Positions 48,103-56,595 of a stretch of 64,000 nucleotides of DNA are shown here, in pieces (position 1 is the stretch's first letter; each line of letters starts with the position of its first letter). Below the pieces are notes generated by a model that worked only from the letters and a program-made list of their open reading frames with translations, was not told the origin of the DNA and did not search any database. The stretch is taken from contig NZ_FZOG01000003.1 of assembly GCF_900188155.1 (NCBI RefSeq), positions 186,001-250,000 of the forward strand, written 5' to 3'. The DNA is from Pseudomonas segetis (GTDB lineage: Bacteria; Pseudomonadota; Gammaproteobacteria; Pseudomonadales; Pseudomonadaceae). Both the position numbers and the translations under genes were made by a program.

Positions 48103-50033
48103 CGTTGAGATACCGAAGGCCGAGGTTTTTGCGGCGCATTGTAGGGATAACGGAATCGCATGAAATTCTGCGCCTGGCTCAGTACCTGAAACGCTTCCTT
48201 GAGATTGTGCCGTTCAGTCGAGGTGAATTTTTCGGGCTCAATATAGTTGTTTGCATCTCCACCTTCGGTCAGGGCCAATGCTTGGTGGCGGATACGCACC
48301 AGGGACAAGAACTCCAGTGCATAGCGCAGATGACTGATTGCCTCTGGCGTCATCAGCTTGGTTGCGGCGATTGCGTCCAGGCGATCCAGCGAGTTCTGGG
48401 CTTTCGAGCCACAAGCCAGGGCATGAACACGTATCAGGTCGGTCAAGGGTGCGGTCCCGCGTCCCTTGAGATTGATGATGTGCTTCTGTTGGCCATCGGT
48501 TTCCATCACGAACTGGCGGAAGAAGCCCAGCGGTGGCGTACGATTCAAGGCATTGCGGGCCAAGGCCGCCAGGAACCTCGGGCTGTCACTGGCACGTTCG
48601 GCCAGCAGGTCCTTTAGTGTTTCAACCAGCTCGGCTTCGCCGTAGATGCTGTCCAGATCAAAGAAAATGCTGCTGTTTAGCAGCTTTTCAGGGTTTGGGT
48701 TGTCGATCCAGTCGTTGAAGTATTGCTTCCATACATGCAGCGGTTGGCGCCATTTACTGTTGGTGGCCATGATGCCACCCTTGCAATAGGTGTAGCCGCA
48801 TGCCGCCAGGCCATCGCTGACAAAGGTCGCCAGCTTGAGGAAGTAATCATCATGCAGCTTGGCGTCGAAGCTGTCGTCTAGCACCAGGGCATTGTCCTGG
48901 TCGGTTACGATCAACTGTTCATCGCGGGCCATCGAGCCCAGGGCCATGAAGCTGTATGGCACCGGTGCCGGGCCTAATTCTTGCTCGGCCAACTCCAGCA
49001 AGCGCTGGCTGATGCTGCGTCCAACCCCTGACATCGCTCTGCCAATCATGTGTGCGCTGGCATCCTCGTTGGCCATGCGGATGAAGGTGGCGCGAATATC
49101 GGGTAGCAGTTTTTCCAACTCATCAACGGACTGTTTGTTGAATACGTTATTGACCAGGTACAAGCTGCTTTGCGATTCGTACTTGATGATGTCGGCCAGT
49201 GTCACCACGCCAACAGGACGGCGCCGATGCACCAGCGGCAAGTGATGAATGTTATTGCGCAGCATGCACAAGATGGCTTCAAACACTGAGTCATCCGACT
49301 GCAAAGTGATTGGGTTGTTGGTCATCACCTCGGTAATCGGGGTGTCGGCCGACAAGCCTTGGGCGACAACGCGGGTGCGGAAATCGCGATCGGTGATGAT
49401 ACCAACCATGACGTGCATTGCTTGATTGGCAACCGATGTAAGGCGCGAGTTTGGCCACTCAACACTTGGGTCAACGATCAGCACCGAGGAAACGTTGTGC
49501 GCATCCATAACCTGGGCAGCCTCGCGCACCGTGGCACTGATATCTACGGTCACGGCAGGGCGATCGATCAGCTTGCGCACTTTGATCTTCATCAGGTCGT
49601 TGGTTTTGCCTTGCGAACTGACGGCGGCCTTTAATCGAGACTGTCCCTCTGCCTCGACAAAGTCGGCAAAGCTGTCGTTGTTTTCACACAGCTTTTCGAA
49701 CACCTGGCCCGATATGAAATAAATCAGGCTGTCTTCAATCGCCCGGGCGGGAAAACGCACCTTGTGGTTACGCAGCAGACCAAACTGGCCAAAAATATCC
49801 CCCTCGGTCAGTCGGTTATAAAGCTCCCCGGTGCGCCGATAGACCTCAACTGCGCCACTGCGAACGTAATGCAAGTCTTTGATTTCAGAGCCAAAAGTAA
49901 ATATGTCGGTTCCAGCTTTGTAATAGCCGACCTCAGTATTTTGCGCCAGCTCATCAAGGCTTTCATCGGGCAAGCCTTCAAAGGGAGGGAAGCGGCTCAG
50001 GTGATCGCGTATTTCCAATAGTTCAATTTGCAT
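48099..50033 (-). CDS. cNMP-binding / CBS-pair / DUF294 nucleotidyltransferase-like protein
   Basis: Multi-domain protein of 644 residues: a cyclic-nucleotide-binding domain at about 20-140 (GTDIFTFGSEIKDLHYVRSGAVEVY), a tandem CBS pair at about 155-275 (VRKLIDRPAVTVDISATVREAAQVM), a DUF294 nucleotidyltransferase-like domain (ALGSMARDEQLIVTDQDNALVLDD) and a C-terminal DUF294_C helical domain. It may be a signal-transducing nucleotidyltransferase, similar to GlnD-like regulators; the substrate is unknown. I chose ATG 50033 (MQIELLEI) with CGAGG upstream, trimming 25 residues of upstream frame. Confidence 0.88.
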   Translation of the reverse strand: MQIELLEIRDHLSRFPPFEGLPDESLDELAQNTEVGYYKAGTDIFTFGSEIKDLHYVRSGAVEVYRRTGELYNRLTEGDIFGQFGLLRNHKVRFPARAIEDSLIYFISGQVFEKLCENNDSFADFVEAEGQSRLKAAVSSQGKTNDLMKIKVRKLIDRPAVTVDISATVREAAQVMDAHNVSSVLIVDPSVEWPNSRLTSVANQAMHVMVGIITDRDFRTRVVAQGLSADTPITEVMTNNPITLQSDDSVFEAILCMLRNNIHHLPLVHRRRPVGVVTLADIIKYESQSSLYLVNNVFNKQSVDELEKLLPDIRATFIRMANEDASAHMIGRAMSGVGRSISQRLLELAEQELGPAPVPYSFMALGSMARDEQLIVTDQDNALVLDDSFDAKLHDDYFLKLATFVSDGLAACGYTYCKGGIMATNSKWRQPLHVWKQYFNDWIDNPNPEKLLNSSIFFDLDSIYGEAELVETLKDLLAERASDSPRFLAALARNALNRTPPLGFFRQFVMETDGQQKHIINLKGRGTAPLTDLIRVHALACGSKAQNSLDRLDAIAATKLMTPEAISHLRYALEFLSLVRIRHQALALTEGGDANNYIEPEKFTSTERHNLKEAFQVLSQAQNFMRFRYPYNAPQKPRPSVSQR

Positions 50034-50201
50034 GCAAACCTCGGCATTGTCCTTCTTGCTTCGGGTGGCTTGGGTGCAGGAGCCAAATCGGCTGCCTGTA
50101 CTTGGCATCTAGACATTCTAGAGCAAGCGCCTGTTCAACCTGTAATTAACTTGCGACCAGGCTAGCAGCTGCATGCCCTGCCAGCAGGCCAGCCTGCTGG
50201 A

Positions 50202-50215
50202 GTTCCACGTGGAAC
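50202..50215. promoter_or_regulatory. Chromosomal parS site (ParB-binding)
   Basis: GTTCCACGTGGAAC, a perfect 14-bp palindrome identical to the core of the Pseudomonas parS consensus (TGTTCCACGTGGAACA); the flanks here are A and C. ParB binds parS and with ParA directs origin segregation. In Pseudomonas, these sites cluster around oriC. Confidence 0.8.
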
Positions 50216-50311
50216 CCCTATATAGCCAGGGCTTGAACGTCTTTGACCTGTCTTGGCTAGTGGCAGCCGGCCGTTTATTCATGGGCCGTACTGATAAAGG
50301 CTTTGGTTAAT

Positions 50312-50324
50312 GTTATGTTATAAC
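50312..50324. promoter_or_regulatory. Zur-type operator upstream of zigA
   Basis: GTTAT-GTT-ATAAC perfect inverted repeat inside an AT-rich TTAATGTTATGTTATAAC context, 133 bp before zigA. It fits the Zur box pattern of gamma-proteobacteria (GTTATANNATAAC-like) and would repress zigA when zinc is sufficient. Confidence 0.65.
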
Positions 50325-50456
50325 CTATATTATGCTGTTGAAATATGCACATCCTGGATGCTGTCGGCCCAAGCCGCAGTGCCCAGGGCTCGAGATGCAC
50401 CTGAAAACAGCGCCGCCAAGTGCGCCTGGCTAGCCCGAACAATGAGGACTCGTACC

Positions 50457-51662
50457 ATGCCCAATCGTCTACCCGTCACCGTGTTATCCGGATTCTTAGG
50501 TGCAGGCAAAAGCACCTTGCTGAACTATGTGTTGAAGAACCGCGAAAAGCTGCGGGTCGCGGTGATCGTCAATGACATGAGTGAAATCAATATTGATGGC
50601 GGTGAAGTCCAGCGCGACGTCAGCCTTAATCGCGCCGATGAAAAACTGGTCGAGATGAGCAATGGCTGCATCTGCTGCACGCTGCGCGAGGATCTCCTGG
50701 AAGAAGTGGCGCGCCTGGCCCGTGATGGTCGTTTTGATTACCTGCTGATTGAGTCCACCGGCATTTCCGAGCCACTGCCGATTGCTGAAACCTTCACCTT
50801 CCGTGATGAGCAAGGCCAAAGCCTGGCTGACCTGGCGCGTCTGGATACCTTGGTCACCGTGGTCGACGGGGTTAACTTCCTGCGTGATTTCCATCAGGCT
50901 GAAAGCCTTGCCAGTCGTGGCGAGTCGTTGGGCGAGGGCGATGAGCGAGCGATCACCGACTTGCTGGTGGAGCAGGTTGAGTTCGCCGATGTGATTCTGA
51001 TCAGCAAGACCGATTTGATCAGCCAGGCCGAGCGTGAAGAGCTCATGGCGGTCTTGCGCGGCCTTAATACCCAGGCCGAGATTCTGCCCATGAGCATGGG
51101 TGAAATTGCTCTACACAAGATACTGCATACAGATCGTTTTGACTTTGAGCGTGCAGCCCAGGCGCCGGGCTGGCTGAAAGAATTGCGCGGTGAACACAAG
51201 CCTGAAACCGAGGAATACGGTATCGCATCGACGGTATATCGAGCACGTCGGCCATTTCATCCACAGCGTTTTTTTGAGTTTGTCAGCCGCGAATGGAGCA
51301 ATGGTCGCCTGCTGCGTTCCAAAGGCTACTTCTGGCTGGCAAGCAAGTTTCAGGAAGCGGGGAGTTGGTCGCAAGCAGGTGGTCTGCTGCGCCATGGTTT
51401 CGCTGGGCGTTGGTGGCGCTTTGTACCGCAAGATCAATGGCCCGATGATGATGAATCAACCCAGGCTATCCTCAAGAACTGGGACAGCACATGCGGTGAT
51501 TGTCGTCAGGAGCTGGTCTTTATCGGGCAGGATATGGACCTGCAAAGGCTCAGTGCCGAACTCGACGCCTGTTTGCTGACTGATGCAGAAATGGCGTTGG
51601 GCAGCGAGGCCTGGTTACAGCTGCCAGATCCATTTGGCCCCTGGTTTGCTGAGGTGGCTTGA
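50457..51662 (+). CDS. zigA: COG0523 zinc-associated GTPase ZigA
   Basis: P-loop GTPase of the CobW/COG0523 family, a putative zinc metallochaperone used in zinc starvation. It has 401 residues. Walker [10 protein letters not shown] is at residues 12-20, then the metal-binding CxCC in [12 protein letters not shown], then [11 protein letters not shown]. The CobW C-terminal domain ([21 protein letters not shown]) follows, with Cys residues in GDCRQE. I chose ATG 50457 ([12 protein letters not shown]); the upstream frame includes the promoter. The Zur-type operator upstream supports regulation by zinc. PAO1 PA5535 lies in a comparable place relative to glmS. Confidence 0.92.
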   Translation: MPNRLPVTVLSGFLGAGKSTLLNYVLKNREKLRVAVIVNDMSEINIDGGEVQRDVSLNRADEKLVEMSNGCICCTLREDLLEEVARLARDGRFDYLLIESTGISEPLPIAETFTFRDEQGQSLADLARLDTLVTVVDGVNFLRDFHQAESLASRGESLGEGDERAITDLLVEQVEFADVILISKTDLISQAEREELMAVLRGLNTQAEILPMSMGEIALHKILHTDRFDFERAAQAPGWLKELRGEHKPETEEYGIASTVYRARRPFHPQRFFEFVSREWSNGRLLRSKGYFWLASKFQEAGSWSQAGGLLRHGFAGRWWRFVPQDQWPDDDESTQAILKNWDSTCGDCRQELVFIGQDMDLQRLSAELDACLLTDAEMALGSEAWLQLPDPFGPWFAEVA

Positions 51663-51744
51663 AGCTTTCCGGCCAGGCTGCGGTAGCGCGCAGCCTCCCG
51701 CAACGGTGGAAACAGCCATCGCTGTTGCGCGGTAAATTACAGGC

Positions 51745-51773
51745 AAAAAAATAGGCTGCTTTATGAGCAGCCT
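51745..51773 (-). terminator. Terminator of the small secreted protein gene
   Basis: On the minus strand AGGCTGCT / AGCAGCCT with a five-base loop, then ATTTTTTT. It lies between convergent zigA and the small secreted gene. Confidence 0.75.
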
Positions 51774-51876
51774 CAAGCACCTTAAAAAGTGTCAGTGCGT
51801 GATCTGACACCTGGAGTTTTGGTACCTGAGATTATTTAATACTGATTAGATGACAAACTGATTACAGCCCCGCAAC

Positions 51877-52230
51877 TCAGCGCGCCATCCATACGCCTTT
51901 GCTTTGCTTTTCGCAAAACGGCTTGAGGAATGCACTGTCGCTGGCGACGCCGTAATAATGAATGTCCTGCTGATAAGGCGTTCCGCCAACGGTTGCGTTG
52001 CGGCATACGCCATAGGCGCCAGCCGGGCATTGCTCGACAAAAGCGACAGCGACTTTCTGGCCCTTGAGTTCTGGCTTGCAGAAGCCAGTGCGAAACATGT
52101 TGGTTGGGATGCTACGGTTTTGCTGGCAAACTTTGACATCCAGTCGCTGTGCCTGGCTATGCACCACGCAGGCTTCTCCCCAGGCCAGGCTGGATGTTAC
52201 GCACAACAAGACGGCTGCTAGGCAACGCAT
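51877..52230 (-). CDS. Small cysteine-rich secreted protein of unknown function
   Basis: Predicted periplasmic or secreted protein of 117 residues from ATG 52230 (MRCLAAVLLCVTSSLAWG is the signal peptide), with a GGGAGG Shine-Dalgarno. The mature protein has six cysteines (EACVVH, KVCQQN, GFCKPE, EQCPAG, YGVCRNA, PFCEKQ), likely three disulfides. I recognise no family. It lies between two COG0523 GTPases, but on the opposite strand and with its own terminator, so a metal link is unproven. Confidence 0.78.
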   Translation of the reverse strand: MRCLAAVLLCVTSSLAWGEACVVHSQAQRLDVKVCQQNRSIPTNMFRTGFCKPELKGQKVAVAFVEQCPAGAYGVCRNATVGGTPYQQDIHYYGVASDSAFLKPFCEKQSKGVWMAR

Positions 52231-52515
52231 TGGATACCTCCCGATCAATATGCCGGCGACTTTATCACGCCGTTCGGCATGGCGTTAGGGGCCTCTGAAA
52301 AGCTGGCAAGCGACGGGCGTGCAGCCCGAAGGGCGAGCGCCAGCAACTAAAGGATGTGAGGAGGCGGACCTGAGTACGCTTGACTTTGGTTACCCTGAAC
52401 GAGCATTCCGATCAGCTTTTCAACGCCGCATCGGTTATATCTGGCGCAGTAGTTTGTCAGCGGTTCCTGAGCCTTGATACCAGGCATATGTGCAAAGGTT
52501 GGATGCCAGAAGATT

Positions 52516-53505
52516 ATGCTTAAAAACATCCCGACGCATCTGATCGCCGGCCCCCTGGGTGCGGGCAAGACCAGCTTGATCCGACAGTTGCTGGGGCAAA
52601 GGCCTGCGGGCGAGCGTTGGGCCGTGCTGGTCAATGAGTTTGGCCAGATAGGGCTGGATGCTGCATTGCTAAGTACTGACAGCGATGGCGTAGCGCTCGG
52701 TGAAGTGGCGGGCGGCTGCTTGTGTTGCGTCAACGGCGTGCCGTTCCAGGTGGGTTTGGGCCGTTTGCTGCGCAAGGCCAAGCCCCACCGGTTATTCATC
52801 GAGCCTTCCGGCCTTGGCCACCCCTTGCAGCTACTCGAGCAGTTACAAGCTGCGCCCTGGCACGATGTGTTGGCCGTGCAACCACCGGTGTTGGTGCTTG
52901 ATGCCCAGGCCTTGGCCCAAGGTGTCGCCTTGCCTGAAAGCCAGCAGGCAACCCTGGGCAGTGCCGGGTTGATATTGCTCAACAAGTCGCAATCCCTGCG
53001 CTCCGCAGATAAGTCACGGGTACTCAGCCAACTGCCAGAAAGGCCGATAATCTGGACTGAACAAGCCCAACTGCAGTTGCTGCAACTACCAGGCTCGCTC
53101 GCCCAAGCCGCCACTGCAAGCAGCACGGCCGTATTGCCGCAAGGCGTGGCGCCACTGACAGAAATATGGCGTGACCCCGACCAACCTATTCGCCTGGTTC
53201 ACCATCAAGCAGAAGGCTGGAGCATTGGCTGGCGCTGGCACCCGAGCCAGCAGTTTGAACTGGCGCGCCTGGAGCAATGGCTGCTGGCGCTGCCCTGGCG
53301 GCGGGCCAAGCTGATTGTGCAGAGCAGCGCCGGTTGCTTGTCTGCCAATGCGTTGGACAATCAGCCTGTGCATTGGCAGCAATCCGAATGGCGCAAGGAT
53401 TCACGTATCGAGTTGATTTTCAAACAGGCACAAGACATTGACACGCTTGATCAGGGCCTGCGCGCCTGCCTGATTGCGGTTCACCCCATACAGACGAATC
53501 GTTAA
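52516..53505 (+). CDS. Second CobW/COG0523-family GTPase
   Basis: P-loop GTPase of 329 residues, shorter than zigA. Walker A GPLGAGKTS begins near residue 10, the CxCC motif is in GGCLCCVNGV, and FIEPSGLGHP follows. The GTP-specificity region (LNKSQSL) is present, while the C-terminal domain is short and divergent (WSIGWRWHPSQQFELARLEQWL). It may insert metal into a different client from ZigA. I chose ATG 52516 (MLKNIPTHLIAG). No Zur box was seen upstream, so it may not share zinc control. Confidence 0.86.
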   Translation: MLKNIPTHLIAGPLGAGKTSLIRQLLGQRPAGERWAVLVNEFGQIGLDAALLSTDSDGVALGEVAGGCLCCVNGVPFQVGLGRLLRKAKPHRLFIEPSGLGHPLQLLEQLQAAPWHDVLAVQPPVLVLDAQALAQGVALPESQQATLGSAGLILLNKSQSLRSADKSRVLSQLPERPIIWTEQAQLQLLQLPGSLAQAATASSTAVLPQGVAPLTEIWRDPDQPIRLVHHQAEGWSIGWRWHPSQQFELARLEQWLLALPWRRAKLIVQSSAGCLSANALDNQPVHWQQSEWRKDSRIELIFKQAQDIDTLDQGLRACLIAVHPIQTNR

Positions 53506-53537
53506 ACTGCGTGACCGAATCCACAAGGCAGTAATCC

Positions 53538-54422
53538 ATGCAGTTGTTTCCCTGGTCCCACGCAAACTCCGCCGGCTTCACCTCGCGTGGTTGGCACACA
53601 AAGCCTTCGGGTAAGCCTGTGCTGCACTTTCTGCATGGCAATGGCTATTGTGGGCGAGTCTATGAGCCGATGCTGGGGTATCTGGCTGAAGAGTTCGACC
53701 TTTGGCTGTGCGATGCCCAGGGGCACGGCGAAACCGATCATGGTGGTCGTTTCCATGGTTGGAATCTTAATGCCGAGTTGGCGGTCGAGGCGTGGCATGC
53801 TGCTGGTCGCGAGCGCTTCGCCGATGCACCGCTGTATGCCGTCGGGCACAGTTTTGGCGGCGTGTTGACCAGCCTGATCCTGGCTCGGCATCCGGAGTTG
53901 TTCAAGCGTGCTGTCTTGCTTGATCCGGTGCTGTTTTCGGCGCCAATGATCGGGGTCATGGCATTGTCGGATGTGGTCGGACTCAGTCGTCGCACCGGAA
54001 TGGCTGCCAAAGCCGTCAAGCGACGCAAAGTCTGGCCAGATCGCGCCACGGCCCATGGCTTGTTGCAAGGACGCGGCATGTTTCGGGGCTGGACCGACCA
54101 AGCATTCAGTGCCTACATCGAACATGCCCTGAAGGACACGGATGAGGGGGTCGAACTCAAATGCCGACCTAGCCGCGAAGCCGATATTTTCAGTTCCTAC
54201 CCGCGTCGGCTATGGGCATCGCTGGCAAAAATAGTGACCCCGACAGAGATTATCTACGGCAAGCGCAGTTATCCATTCGTGGCCAAGTCAGTGGTGCATT
54301 TGTGCGCCAGCAACGCCCATGTGCGTGGGCAAATTGTCGAAGGCGGCCACTGTTTCATGCAGGAGTTTCCGCAAGCCAGTGCCGAGCGCGTCAGCCAGTT
54401 CTTGCTCGCGCCAGGGGCTTGA
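53538..54422 (+). CDS. Alpha/beta hydrolase
   Basis: Hydrolase of 294 residues. The oxyanion region FLHGNGYCGRVYEP is followed by the nucleophile elbow GHSFGG (Ser in AVGHSFGGVLTSLIL), a late acidic residue in the EIIYGKRSYPF region and a catalytic His in VEGGHCFMQEFP. It begins MQLFPWSHANSAGFTSRGWHTKP. No signal peptide is seen. The substrate is unknown. It lies 32 bp after the CobW-like gene and may be co-transcribed with it. Confidence 0.86.
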   Translation: MQLFPWSHANSAGFTSRGWHTKPSGKPVLHFLHGNGYCGRVYEPMLGYLAEEFDLWLCDAQGHGETDHGGRFHGWNLNAELAVEAWHAAGRERFADAPLYAVGHSFGGVLTSLILARHPELFKRAVLLDPVLFSAPMIGVMALSDVVGLSRRTGMAAKAVKRRKVWPDRATAHGLLQGRGMFRGWTDQAFSAYIEHALKDTDEGVELKCRPSREADIFSSYPRRLWASLAKIVTPTEIIYGKRSYPFVAKSVVHLCASNAHVRGQIVEGGHCFMQEFPQASAERVSQFLLAPGA

Positions 54423-54433
54423 GCAGCTTTGAG

Positions 54434-54844
54434 TCAGTGTGGGGGCGTGCGCCGCTCACGGCGCCATTGATCGAGTTCGATCACCTGTGGCGGTTGGCGT
54501 ACAACCTGTGGACTTTCGCCTTCTGGCTCGCGAAACGGATGCGGCGCAAGCTCAATGCTGCCTAGATTGGGTCCGAACATAATGACTTGGCCCGCGTGTC
54601 GTTGTTCGCCGGTCACGGTGAATTCAAAGCCATAAATGCGGGCTATACGTTTGCGCCCCTTGGCATCTCTGAGCAAGGCGATCTTGCGGAACGCGACGTT
54701 TTCATCCAGCAGGTCAATGTCGGCTTTGTCGCAGTATTGCTTGACCAGAATCAGGGTGCGCTCGCGTAACCCGTGGGCATGCCAAAGCCAGGCGCCGGCA
54801 GTGGCGAGCAGCATGAGCACGAAAATATTGCCAAGGGTCAGCAT
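54434..54844 (-). CDS. DUF3301 membrane-anchored protein
   Basis: Small protein of 136 residues from ATG 54844 (MLTLGNIFVLMLLATAGAWLWHAHGLRE), with GGAG upstream. One N-terminal TM helix is followed by a basic cytoplasmic or periplasmic domain (ALLRDAKGRKRIARIYGFEFTVTGEQR) and a Pro/Arg-rich tail. It matches DUF3301, unknown function. It converges on the hydrolase gene, 11 bp apart. Confidence 0.82.
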   Translation of the reverse strand: MLTLGNIFVLMLLATAGAWLWHAHGLRERTLILVKQYCDKADIDLLDENVAFRKIALLRDAKGRKRIARIYGFEFTVTGEQRHAGQVIMFGPNLGSIELAPHPFREPEGESPQVVRQPPQVIELDQWRRERRTPPH

Positions 54845-54931
54845 GGTGAGGCTCCGATTGAGCAGCGCAGGGCATACAGACATGCATCTTGCCAGCCGAG
54901 CCCGATGTTGTCTGCTGTTGGCTGGCTGGGT

Positions 54932-55456
54932 CTAGCCTTGTTCCTTGAGCTGCTTGTAGCGATGCTCCATCTCCTGGCGGATTGCACGGCGTTGCTGGCC
55001 CTTGGTGAAGCGGCGCTGTTCTTCGGGGGTTTCTGGCTGGCGCGGCGGTACTTTTATCGAGCGGCCCTGCTCATCGACCGCAACCATGGTGAAAAAGCAA
55101 CTATTGGTGTGGCGTACCGAGCGTTCGCGAATGTTCTCGGTAACCACCTTGATGCCAACCTCCATCGAAGTGGTGCCGGTGAAGTTGACCGAAGCCAGAA
55201 AGGTTACCAGCTCCCCGACGTGGATTGGCTCGCGAAAGGTCACCTGGTCGACCGACAGCGTGACCACATAGCAGCCCGCGTAGCGACTGGCGCAGGCATA
55301 GGCCACTTCATCCAGGTATTTAAGCAGGGTGCCGCCATGGACTTTGCCTGAAAAATTAGCCATGTCTGGGGTCATCAGCACGGTCATCGACAGTTGCGCG
55401 TTTCCGGGAGCCATTGGCTGAGAGTCCGTATAGGTCGGGAGAGGTGATTCAAGCAT
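54932..55456 (-). CDS. Acyl-CoA thioesterase (hotdog fold)
   Basis: Cytoplasmic thioesterase of 174 residues of the YciA/BFIT type. The motif GKVHGGTLLKYLDEVAYACASRYAG carries the conserved HGG...D active-site region, and VTFREPIHVGELVTFLASVNFTGTTSMEVGIKV follows. The C-terminal tail is charged and helical (QRRAIRQEMEHRYKQLKEQG). I chose ATG 55456 (MLESPLPTYTD); a TTG 18 bp upstream is less likely. Preferred chain length is unknown. Confidence 0.88.
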   Translation of the reverse strand: MLESPLPTYTDSQPMAPGNAQLSMTVLMTPDMANFSGKVHGGTLLKYLDEVAYACASRYAGCYVVTLSVDQVTFREPIHVGELVTFLASVNFTGTTSMEVGIKVVTENIRERSVRHTNSCFFTMVAVDEQGRSIKVPPRQPETPEEQRRFTKGQQRRAIRQEMEHRYKQLKEQG

Positions 55457-55534
55457 ATTGCAGCCCTGAATCAATAGTCAGTAGGTATTGGCGCGCAGGG
55501 CTGTGCAGCGGGCTCGTCCAGCCCGGGCGAAACA

Positions 55535-55554
55535 CGCGCCACAGTCGTGGCGCG
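55535..55554 (-). terminator. Terminator-like hairpin after the SDR gene
   Basis: CGCGCCAC / GTGGCGCG with an AGTC loop, 12 bp past the SDR stop, then a short T-containing stretch on the minus strand. Confidence 0.5.
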
Positions 55555-55566
55555 CTTTGGCAACGC

Positions 55567-56325
55567 TTACTTGCCGGCGGATAAACCAAAGTCGATGGCC
55601 ATGTCGGCGCCGGTAATGGCTTCTGCTTCCGGCTGGCAGAGAAACCAGACCATCTCGGCGACTTCTTCCGGACGCAGGAAGCGCGCCTCGCGGCCTTGTG
55701 GGTATTGGCTGAGCAGCTCGCGCTTGTAGGCATTCGGGCTGCCGTTGCCGTATCGCTCGGCCTGATAGTCGAGCATTGGCGTGGCGATATCCCCTGGCGA
55801 CACGGCATTGACCCGTACCCCGAACTCAGCGAGCTCAAGGGCCATGGTCTTGCTGAGCATCACCAGGCCGGCCTTGCTTGCACAGTAGGCGGCTGAACCA
55901 CGATATGCCTGGCGTCCGGCGTCACTGGCAATATTGACGATACAACCGCGACTTTCTTTCAGGAACGGAGTTGCTGCCTGGCTCAGGTAGAAGGCAGCCT
56001 TGAGGTTGACGCCCATCACCAGGTCGAAATCTTCCTCGCTGAATTTTTCCACCGGGCCTTCGCGCCAGACACCTGCCGCGTTGATCACCGCATCAATACG
56101 ACCCGTGCTGGCGAGTACTGCGGCAATCAGGTCATGACAATTCTTGGCGCTACGCAGGTCCGAGGTTGCGCTGTAATCGAGTGGTACCAAGGTATTGAGT
56201 GAATGTAAGCCACTTTTGTCGACATCAGTGGCAGTCACTCGCCAGCGACTTTGCGAAAAGCGCTTGGCGATGGCCCGGCCGAGTCCGCCAGCGGCGCCAG
56301 TGATAAGGACGACAGGTGTGCTCAT
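55567..56325 (-). CDS. Short-chain dehydrogenase/reductase
   Basis: NAD(P)-dependent oxidoreductase of 252 residues with the classical SDR layout: TGAAGGLGRAIAKRF (cofactor Gly motif), NAAG, Ser in VNIASDAG, and YCASK with catalytic Tyr and Lys. PGDIATPM is the usual post-catalytic motif. TDVDKSG after the second strand suggests NAD preference. TTGGAGGAAAG precedes ATG. It lies on the same strand as the synthetase and aminotransferase genes but 270 bp beyond, so it may or may not belong to that operon. Confidence 0.87.
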   Translation of the reverse strand: MSTPVVLITGAAGGLGRAIAKRFSQSRWRVTATDVDKSGLHSLNTLVPLDYSATSDLRSAKNCHDLIAAVLASTGRIDAVINAAGVWREGPVEKFSEEDFDLVMGVNLKAAFYLSQAATPFLKESRGCIVNIASDAGRQAYRGSAAYCASKAGLVMLSKTMALELAEFGVRVNAVSPGDIATPMLDYQAERYGNGSPNAYKRELLSQYPQGREARFLRPEEVAEMVWFLCQPEAEAITGADMAIDFGLSAGK

Positions 56326-56595
56326 AGTGACTTTCCTCCAAGTTGGGGTCGTTCCATGTTGTTGCAGTCAGGCAACATGATGCGTGCCATAGGCTATGTT
56401 GAGCAAATCTTGTGCATGAATGATCTTGAGCATATAGGTTGCTGGGAGGTTTGAGTGGCTGAAACGATTTAAATTCCAGCAAGCTGACCCAGATCAAAGG
56501 CGCGGGTTTCACTCAGTAAGGTCTGCATGTTTTACCGGCGCTGCCTGCCGCTGGGTTGCGGCTATCTTGAGGGCTGGCGTCGCTGCGCATTGGAC

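Larger units (their letters stand above)
50034..50456. other. Intergenic region with parS and a Zur-type operator
   Basis: 423 bp between divergent genes. It has a parS core (50202-50215), a long GC-rich inverted repeat GCCAGCAGG / CCTGCTGG (about 50180-50200) beside it, and a Zur-like box (50312-50324) for zigA. No gene is visible. Confidence 0.6.

Noticed and set aside
50310..50456. Longer N-terminus for zigA starting at 50310
   Set aside because: It would place the Zur-type operator and promoter inside the gene, and the family begins near [12 protein letters not shown].
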